Of a stretch of DNA of 27,972 bases, positions 22,724 through 27,972 are shown in pieces. Position numbers and translations under genes: made by a program. The DNA comes from JAAYCI01 sp964370195. Its GTDB lineage: Bacteria; Bacillota; Clostridia; Oscillospirales; Ruminococcaceae. Under the pieces are notes generated by a model. It searched no databases, was not told the origin of the DNA, and saw only the letters and a list, made by a program, of their open reading frames with translations. Each line of letters starts with the position of its first letter. The stretch's first letter is position 1. The DNA lies in assembly GCA_964370195.1 (NCBI GenBank), contig CAYJIH010000024.1:1-27972 (forward strand), read 5' to 3'.

Positions 22724-23518
22724 ATGTCGGTAACCGCTGCTGTTATCATTGTTACTTTAACAGGGGTATGCGGTGCGGCCATCTTGGTGGTGGCTTCACA
22801 ACTTATGAAAGTGGAAGTGGACGAGCGCATTGGCCTTGTGCAGGAGGCGTTGCCCGGCGCAAACTGTGGCGCATGTGGCTTTGCAGGCTGTGCAGATTAT
22901 GCTACGGCCATTATTGAGGCAGGCGCCTCTGTATCGTTGTGTATTCCGGGTGGGGCTTCGGTGGCCGAAGAAGTGGCCGCCATTGCCGGGCAAGAAGCCG
23001 GTGATGTGGCACAGCAAAAAGCTGTGGTGGCTTGCCAAGGCACGGCCGAGCATCGAGAGGCAAAATACGAAAACTCCGGCATCCAAACGTGTGCCGCCAG
23101 CGCCGGTTTGTTTGGTGGCCCAACGGCATGCCCCTACGGCTGCCTTGGCTATGGAGATTGCAAGGCCGTGTGCAAATTTGATGCCATCGAAATTCAAGAG
23201 GGTGTGGCACGCATTAAATTAGAGCAATGCACCGGTTGTGGCGCTTGCGAAAAAGCATGTCCAAAGCACATCATCTGGGTGCGCGAAGTAAGCGAAAAAC
23301 CCGTGGTGCTGTGTGCAAACCAACATCGTGGTGCCATGACACGAAAAGAGTGCTCGGCTGGGTGTATTGGCTGTATGAAATGCCAAAAAGAATGCCCGGA
23401 AAAGGCCATTACCGTAACAGACAATGTGGCAAAAATAGACGAAGCGTTGTGCACGGGTTGCCGTGTGTGTGTGAATGTTTGCCCGGTAAAGGCCATTGCA
23501 GTGCCGAAAAGTGTGTAG
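22724..23518 (+). CDS. rnfB: Rnf complex subunit RnfB (ferredoxin-like electron input)
   Basis: A 264-residue subunit that accepts electrons from reduced ferredoxin. It has one N-terminal membrane helix (about residues 4-26). The 4Fe-4S domain GANCGACGFAGCADYA with a fourth Cys in CIPGG follows. Then come a Cys cluster CPYGCLGYGDCKAVC and three further ferredoxin-type motifs: CTGCGACEKACP, CIGCMKCQKECP and CTGCRVCVNVCP. The high cluster count is typical of clostridial RnfB. Last gene of the operon; a strong terminator lies 31 nt past the stop. Confidence 0.97.
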   Translation: MSVTAAVIIVTLTGVCGAAILVVASQLMKVEVDERIGLVQEALPGANCGACGFAGCADYATAIIEAGASVSLCIPGGASVAEEVAAIAGQEAGDVAQQKAVVACQGTAEHREAKYENSGIQTCAASAGLFGGPTACPYGCLGYGDCKAVCKFDAIEIQEGVARIKLEQCTGCGACEKACPKHIIWVREVSEKPVVLCANQHRGAMTRKECSAGCIGCMKCQKECPEKAITVTDNVAKIDEALCTGCRVCVNVCPVKAIAVPKSV

Positions 23519-23549
23519 GCTTTTTATTGCCTAATTTTTTGATATGTTG

Positions 23550-23591
23550 CAGCGTCTCACGGTTTTTAAGCAGTGAGACGCTGTTTTATTT
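23550..23591 (+). terminator. Terminator of the rnf operon
   Basis: An 11-bp perfect stem (CAGCGTCTCAC with GTGAGACGCTG), 12-nt loop and TTTTATTT. Confidence 0.92.
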
Positions 23592-23756
23592 GGATTTCTA
23601 AGAGAGAAATACGCGCGGTTTATGCAAAGTTCACTTTTTTTTAAAAAAGTTGAAAAAAACGAAAGAGGTATCTCGTTTTATACTATGGAGTGGTGTGGTT
23701 TCGAAAAAAGAGAGTTTGTGCAGCAAACATTTCACCTACTTTTCACAGAAAACCAA

Positions 23757-23786
23757 TAGACATTGCCATTCTTTTTGTGATACTAT
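23757..23786 (+). promoter_or_regulatory. Possible promoter of the efflux operon
   Basis: TAGACA (23757-23762), 18-nt spacer, TACTAT (23781-23786), about 60 nt before the ATPase gene. Another ATACTAT word lies about 100 nt upstream (23680-23686) without a well-placed -35. Confidence 0.5.
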
Positions 23787-23847
23787 AAGCAAGTTGAGGG
23801 TTTAACAGTATCATTCGCATTTTATAAAACAGCGGAAAGGAACCAAC

Positions 23848-24579
23848 ATGCGCCCTTTGATTGAAGTGCAAAATTTATATAAAATTTACAACCCGGGCCC
23901 CAATGAGGTGCGCGCTTTAGACGGCGTGAGCTTGCAGGTGAATGTAGGCGAGTTTTTGGCAGTTGTGGGGCACTCCGGCAGTGGAAAATCCACACTGATG
24001 AACATGATCGGATGCCTTGACGTACCTACGGCAGGGCGTTATTTTTTGAATGGCCTGAACGTGAGCCAAATGGACGACAACGAGCTGAGCGTTGTGCGCA
24101 ATGAGCAAATCGGTTTTATTTTTCAAAGTTTCAATTTAATTAAAAGCCTTACTGCGTATGAAAATGTAGAGTTGCCGCTTATTTATCGTGGATATTCGGC
24201 AAAAAAGCGGCGAGATTTAACGCTAAAGGCGCTGGCACGCGTTGGCCTTTTGGATAGGATGCGTCATTTGCCCAATGAGATGAGTGGCGGCCAGCAGCAA
24301 CGTGTGGCTGTGGCGCGGGCGCTTGCGCCAAACCCGCCGTTGATTTTGGCCGATGAGCCCACGGGCAACTTGGATTCGAAAAGTGGAAAACTGGTGTTTT
24401 CCATCATAGAGCAGCTGCATAGAGAGGGCAACACCATTGTGCTTATTACGCATGATGATGGGCTGGCACAAAAGGCACCGCGTCGCGTGCACATCACAGA
24501 CGGGCGCATTGATGCCGAATATAAAAACGAACAAACGCCCACGGTAAACGAAACAAACGGAGGACAAGTGCATGTTTAA
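23848..24579 (+). CDS. ABC transporter ATP-binding protein (MacB/YknY/LolD type)
   Basis: A 243-residue nucleotide-binding subunit. Walker A is GHSGSGKST (about residues 42-50), Q-loop FQSFNLI, ABC signature MSGGQQQR, Walker B LILADEPTGNLD, and H-loop LITHDD. The class is that of LolD/MacB-family ATPases, which act as mechanotransmission motors for FtsX-type permeases. It is the first gene of a three-gene operon with an adaptor (8-nt overlap) and a permease. The B. subtilis YknXYZ order is adaptor-ATPase-permease; here the ATPase comes first. Substrates may be peptides, drugs or lipids and cannot be told from sequence. The start has AAAGGA about 8 nt upstream. Confidence 0.95.
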   Translation: MRPLIEVQNLYKIYNPGPNEVRALDGVSLQVNVGEFLAVVGHSGSGKSTLMNMIGCLDVPTAGRYFLNGLNVSQMDDNELSVVRNEQIGFIFQSFNLIKSLTAYENVELPLIYRGYSAKKRRDLTLKALARVGLLDRMRHLPNEMSGGQQQRVAVARALAPNPPLILADEPTGNLDSKSGKLVFSIIEQLHREGNTIVLITHDDGLAQKAPRRVHITDGRIDAEYKNEQTPTVNETNGGQVHV

Positions 24580-26230
24580 AAAAGAGAAAAAGCCAAAGCC
24601 GTGGGAGCAACAAGAAAACGTTGCCCCTGCCCCACACGAGGCGTTTGCCGCCCCGGTGCAAAACGGTGAAATGGAAAGCAAGCCGCAAGAAGAGCCGGCG
24701 CACGACGAGATTCCATCGGCGGATATGGATTATGGTGATTTAATTAGCACCGCATTGCAAAAACAAAAAAAGAAAAAGAACCCGAAGAAAATTGTGTTGC
24801 TTTGCATTGTGATTGGCGTGGCGGCTTTGTTTTTGTTCCAAATTATTTGGAGCTCTTTGCAGGGGCCGGCGCCCACATACGCACAATTTGAAACGGCAAC
24901 CACCGGCACCATCAACCAAGTGTTAACAAGCAATGGCCCCATTAAAAGCAGTGACGTACGCATGGTGTATGCGCCGGCGTCGGCACCAATTGAGGAGCTG
25001 AACGTAACAGCCGGTGCCACCATCACGGCCGGCACCCAAATTGCCACGTTTGACACAACAGAGCTTCAGCGCAGTGTAGAATCGGCCGGGGCTTCGGTGC
25101 AGCAGGCTTCTTTACAGCAGCAGCAATCGGTGCAAACAAGCAACGAGGCCGCACAAACGGCATCCGATTATCAAAATAGCCTTACCACCATGCGCCAACA
25201 GCGTGAAATTGCAAATATCAATTTAGCGCGTGCACAGGAAAACATGAACACGGTTTCAGCAAACATAAGCGCCACGCTCGCTTCTAAAAAATCACAGCTG
25301 GAAAGCATGCGCACACAGCAAACCAGCCTGTTAACAAGCGATTCAGCCGCGGCCGTCGCCATGCAAGGGCAAATTGATGCGCTTGCCGCCGAGGTAAGCA
25401 CCTTAGAAGGCCAGCTTTCGGCCGCAACGGGTGCCGTATCGGCCGCACAAGCCGATGTGGAGTATCACAACAGCATTGTGTCGCAACTGGAAAGTGCCGT
25501 TACGCAAGCAGAGGCAGGTGTTTTAGATTCTGTAGCACTGGCACAGATACAAGCCGGGCTTGTGTCGCCGCAAAATTCGTACGAAACAATTAGCGAGCAA
25601 TTAAGCGCCGCACAAGAAGGCGTTACAGCGCCTATCAGCGGTGTTGTTACCGATGTTCAGGCAAGCGAAGGCGGCATGGCGCAGCAGTATTCGCCCCTTT
25701 GCACCATTCACAGCCTAGACAATGTGGAAGTGCAATTGTCGCTTTCGCAATACGATTTAGATCAAGTGGCCGTAGGGCAAAGCGCCACCGTTACCGTTCA
25801 TGGTAAACAATACAACGGCACGGTAAGCAGCATCGACCACATCACCACCGAGCAGGCGTCACAAACGGGAACCAGCAGTTTTGTGCTTGCAAAAGTAACC
25901 ATTGAAAACCCGGATGATGCCATTACGCTGGGTCTTGAAGCCACAGTGAACATCCACACAGGCGAAGCACAAAACGTGCTTACCGTGCCCACAACAGCCA
26001 TCAATACAGATGTGGACGGCACCTACATTATGGTGCTGGAAGAGGGACTTGCTGCACGACGTGCCGTGGAAACCGGCCTTTCTAGCGATACGATGATTGA
26101 AGTGATAAGCGGCCTTACCGAAGGGGAAACCGTGCTGCTGTCTTCGCACGATATCGAAGAAGGCACCGCCGTAAGTGACGACCCGGCTTACGATACACAA
26201 ACCGCCCTTTCGCCCATGATGATGGGATAA
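24572..26230 (+). CDS. Membrane-fusion/adaptor protein (HlyD/MacA/YknX type)
   Basis: A 552-residue efflux adaptor. A charged, Pro/Glu-rich cytoplasmic region of about 70 residues comes first, then a Lys cluster and one membrane helix (IVLLCIVIGVAALFLFQIIW, about 73-92). Outside lies a split biotinyl-lipoyl domain (VYAPASAPIEELNVTAGATI and VTAPISGVVTDVQASEGG), with a long Gln/Ala/Ser-rich coiled-coil hairpin between (about 165-345). The beta-barrel and membrane-proximal domains follow. The C-terminus is Met-rich (SPMMMG). Such adaptors in Gram-positives bridge the permease to the wall side. It overlaps the ATPase gene by 8 nt, indicating coupled expression. Confidence 0.93.
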   Translation: MFKKEKKPKPWEQQENVAPAPHEAFAAPVQNGEMESKPQEEPAHDEIPSADMDYGDLISTALQKQKKKKNPKKIVLLCIVIGVAALFLFQIIWSSLQGPAPTYAQFETATTGTINQVLTSNGPIKSSDVRMVYAPASAPIEELNVTAGATITAGTQIATFDTTELQRSVESAGASVQQASLQQQQSVQTSNEAAQTASDYQNSLTTMRQQREIANINLARAQENMNTVSANISATLASKKSQLESMRTQQTSLLTSDSAAAVAMQGQIDALAAEVSTLEGQLSAATGAVSAAQADVEYHNSIVSQLESAVTQAEAGVLDSVALAQIQAGLVSPQNSYETISEQLSAAQEGVTAPISGVVTDVQASEGGMAQQYSPLCTIHSLDNVEVQLSLSQYDLDQVAVGQSATVTVHGKQYNGTVSSIDHITTEQASQTGTSSFVLAKVTIENPDDAITLGLEATVNIHTGEAQNVLTVPTTAINTDVDGTYIMVLEEGLAARRAVETGLSSDTMIEVISGLTEGETVLLSSHDIEEGTAVSDDPAYDTQTALSPMMMG

Positions 26231-26267
26231 CCCTTGGTTTTGTAACCGAAGACGAATAGGAGACAGT

Positions 26268-27476
26268 ATGCGGCAAATTTTGGAATATGCCAAAATGGCG
26301 TTTCGGAATATAATTATCAATAAAATGCGTTCTATTTTAACGATGCTTGGTATTATTATTGGCATATCATCCGTGATTATTGTACTGGGCGTGGGCATGG
26401 GCGGCCAAGCACAAATTTCTGATGAGCTAAACAGCATCGCAAACGGTGCAATCTATGTGTATGCCGGCGGCGAGGATGTTTCGAGTGGAGATTTGATTAC
26501 ACAAGCAGATTTAAATGCCATAGAAAATTTACCTTCTGTAAGCGCTGTAACCGTGCAAAGTGGTACAAGTGGCACCGTGATAGGGCCGCGCAATGAGGAA
26601 ATTGCCGCCAGTATCTCTGCCGGCACCGAGGATATGAATACCGTGGTTCCTTCGTCGCTTGTGTCCGGGCGCACGTGGGATGCGTCAGATTATACGTCGG
26701 CACGTCATGTTGTTACCATCGATTCCCTAGGTGCAAAAGAGCTGTTTGGGTCGGATAATGTGGTGGGCCTTACCGTGCAAATGAAGGTGATGGGGCGTAC
26801 CGGCGATTTTACCATCATAGGTGTGGTGGAGAATACACAGCCCAGTTTTGGGGATGTGACCGCGCAAATTTCAATGCCACTGAGCACGTTGCTTAGCTTT
26901 ACCGGTTCGGATTCATTTGGAGAGCCGTATTATCAAATTGCGTATTTGCCCACATCGCCAGAGGTGAAGGATCAGTCGATTAGCGATGTGACCACCCTGC
27001 TGAGCCAGCGGCATAACAACGCCGAACGTGAAATATATCAGGCCATGGATTTAAGTGCATTCGCCGATCAGTTTAATACCATCATCGGTATGTTTTCTAC
27101 CATTATTGCCTGCATTGCAGCCATCAGCCTTTTGGTGGGCGGCATCGGCGTAATGAATATCATGCTTGTAAGTGTTACAGAACGTACACGTGAAATTGGA
27201 ATTCGAAAGGCACTTGGCGCCAAAACAGGGACCATCCTATTTCAGTTTTTAGTGGAAAGCGCAACCCTTACCCTGCTGGGCGGTGTTATTGGCCTCGTTG
27301 TGGGAATTTTGGGCGGATACCTCGTGGGTAACTTGCTAAATGTGCCACCGGTAATCAGCCCCGCTGTTGTGATTGGTGTGGTGCTTTTCTCCTCGGCCAT
27401 CGGCATCTTTTTCGGCATCTATCCCGCACGCAAAGCCGCAAGGCTCAACCCCATCGAGGCACTGCGCAGCGAGTAG
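26268..27476 (+). CDS. ABC transporter permease, MacB/FtsX family
   Basis: A 402-residue permease with the family layout: an N-terminal membrane helix (about residues 22-46, LTMLGIIIGISSVIIVLGVG), a large extracytoplasmic MacB-PCD domain (about 47-275), then three C-terminal helices. The FtsX-type signature NIMLVSVTERTREIGIRKA followed by LGAKTG is at about 299-323, and the end has YPARKAARLNPIEALRSE. Complete and of normal length. The ATG at 26268 has AGGAGACAGT directly upstream and is 37 nt past the adaptor stop. Together with the two upstream genes it forms a MacAB-like tripartite efflux or mechanotransmission system; the substrate is unknown. Confidence 0.95.
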   Translation: MRQILEYAKMAFRNIIINKMRSILTMLGIIIGISSVIIVLGVGMGGQAQISDELNSIANGAIYVYAGGEDVSSGDLITQADLNAIENLPSVSAVTVQSGTSGTVIGPRNEEIAASISAGTEDMNTVVPSSLVSGRTWDASDYTSARHVVTIDSLGAKELFGSDNVVGLTVQMKVMGRTGDFTIIGVVENTQPSFGDVTAQISMPLSTLLSFTGSDSFGEPYYQIAYLPTSPEVKDQSISDVTTLLSQRHNNAEREIYQAMDLSAFADQFNTIIGMFSTIIACIAAISLLVGGIGVMNIMLVSVTERTREIGIRKALGAKTGTILFQFLVESATLTLLGGVIGLVVGILGGYLVGNLLNVPPVISPAVVIGVVLFSSAIGIFFGIYPARKAARLNPIEALRSE

Positions 27477-27497
27477 CGGTGTTTTTGGGTTCAACGC

Positions 27498-27549
27498 AAG
27501 GCCGCAGGGCGCTGCTTTGCATGCCGGTTTTAAGGCCGCAGGGCGCTGC
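27498..27549. repeat. 18-bp direct repeat
   Basis: AAGGCCGCAGGGCGCTGC occurs at 27498-27515 and 27532-27549, 34 bp apart start to start, shortly after the permease stop. Each copy has internal dyad character (GCAGGGCGCTGC). Looks like a dispersed intergenic repeat family. Confidence 0.85.
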
Positions 27550-27560
27550 CCCGCACCCCG

Positions 27561-27580
27561 CAATTTTTTAAAAAAAATTG
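27561..27580. terminator. A/T hairpin, possible end of the efflux operon
   Basis: CAATTTTTT pairs with AAAAAATTG around AA. All-A/T stems terminate poorly, but no better signal was seen close to the permease stop. Confidence 0.35.
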
Positions 27581-27758
27581 AGTAAAACTTTTATGCAAGG
27601 GCACGTTTTACGCGGGCAGCGTTTGGTTTTTGGCTTTTCTTCGCGCAAAAAAACGCGCGAAGAATGTTTGAAAGGTGCCCTTCCAAACGGATGTGGATGA
27701 CGAAGGGCTGTTTTAAATTAAAAAGTGGCGTGCAAAAAGTGGCAACATAAAACAAACG

Positions 27759-27787
27759 AACCCGAGAGAGCTCAGCTCTCTCGGGTT
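27759..27787. terminator. Strong symmetric hairpin, likely terminator
   Basis: AACCCGAGAGAGCT pairs perfectly with AGCTCTCTCGGGTT around one base (in practice a 4-5 nt loop). On the plus strand GAATTTTT follows; on the minus strand CGTTTGTTTT. It may end the efflux transcript or a minus-strand gene lying beyond the window. Confidence 0.65.
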
Positions 27788-27867
27788 GAATTTTTGCGTT
27801 TGGTGGTTTTGCAGGAGGAAGGCAACGTGGATGTGTTTGAACGTGAAAAGGAAGTTGTTGGCATTGA

Positions 27868-27957
27868 GAGAACATAGGGCAAGGATGTTTTTAGAATAGA
27901 GAGAAACAGAGCAGGACGCCTTTGGCACAGGGAGAAACAGGGCAGGATGCCTTTATT
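27868..27957. repeat. Three degenerate tandem units of about 32 bp
   Basis: Units begin at about 27868, 27901 and 27932 (spacing 33 and 31). Shared pattern GAGAAACAGRGCAGGAYGCC followed by TTT. The second and third are alike; the first has diverged. The array may continue past the window. Confidence 0.65.
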
Positions 27958-27972
27958 TGTTTTTTACAGCAA

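Larger units (their letters stand above)
27477..27972. other. Right-edge non-coding region rich in repeats
   Basis: No gene is supported in the last 496 nt. In order, it holds an 18-bp direct repeat (27498-27515 and 27532-27549), an A/T hairpin (27561-27580), a 16-nt word shared with position 15195, a strong symmetric hairpin (27759-27787), a GGAGGAAGG ribosome-like site at about 27814 leading to very short frames of 16-22 codons, and three degenerate tandem units from 27868 to the window edge. A gene may start beyond the window. Confidence 0.55.

Noticed and set aside
23848..27476. Calling the ABC operon a macrolide-resistance MacAB pump
   Set aside because: The family resemblance is real but substrate cannot be inferred; the permease and ATPase are separate proteins here and many such systems handle peptides or stress.

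Overview
The window looks like a chromosomal segment from an anaerobic, low-to-moderate-GC Clostridia-type Firmicute, possibly Oscillospirales-like. The reasons are strong AGGAGG-type ribosome sites, TTG and GTG starts, class II LysRS, Firmicute families (YwlG/DUF436, DUF3048, DUF368), and a six-gene rnf operon in the clostridial order C-D-G-E-A-B. The species cannot be named from the sequence. No rRNA, tRNA, CRISPR array, transposase or phage gene was found.

Layout. Positions 251-5078 form a minus-strand housekeeping block: a DUF368 polyprenyl-phosphate transporter, an Asp/Glu racemase-family protein, ruvX, lysS and a YwlG-family protein. Positions 5357-7759 hold a peroxide-defence pair on the plus strand: AhpC peroxiredoxin and an AhpF-like flavoprotein with its thioredoxin-fold module at the C-terminus. 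Positions 8159-13645 are minus strand: a soluble-sensing type chemoreceptor with six membrane segments, two tandem DUF3048 lipoproteins, and a cytoplasmic histidine-kinase-like protein. gapA (14014-15021) and a membrane-anchored SGNH hydrolase (15532-16917) follow on the plus strand. A minus-strand group then encodes a RidA protein, a 47-residue membrane peptide translationally coupled to it, and a CBM9-like protein. Divergent from these is rnfCDGEAB (18500-23518), followed by an ATPase/adaptor/permease efflux operon (23848-27476). The right end is non-coding, with several repeats.

How it works together. GAPDH makes NADH. Rnf couples ferredoxin oxidation and NAD+ reduction to ion pumping. AhpC with the AhpF-like reductase uses NAD(P)H to remove peroxides. 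These fit a fermentative anaerobe. DUF368, the SGNH hydrolase and the two DUF3048 lipoproteins point to envelope work.

Most unusual observations: (1) near-identical Ala/Glu pentapeptide tails ending in PPA on two otherwise unrelated surface proteins, the second DUF3048 lipoprotein and the SGNH hydrolase; (2) a histidine-kinase-like protein with Tyr where the phospho-accepting His should be, whose promoter overlaps two perfect Spo0A-box heptamers; (3) a tiny membrane protein gene overlapping the RidA start. No clear-cut new defence or mobile system was found.
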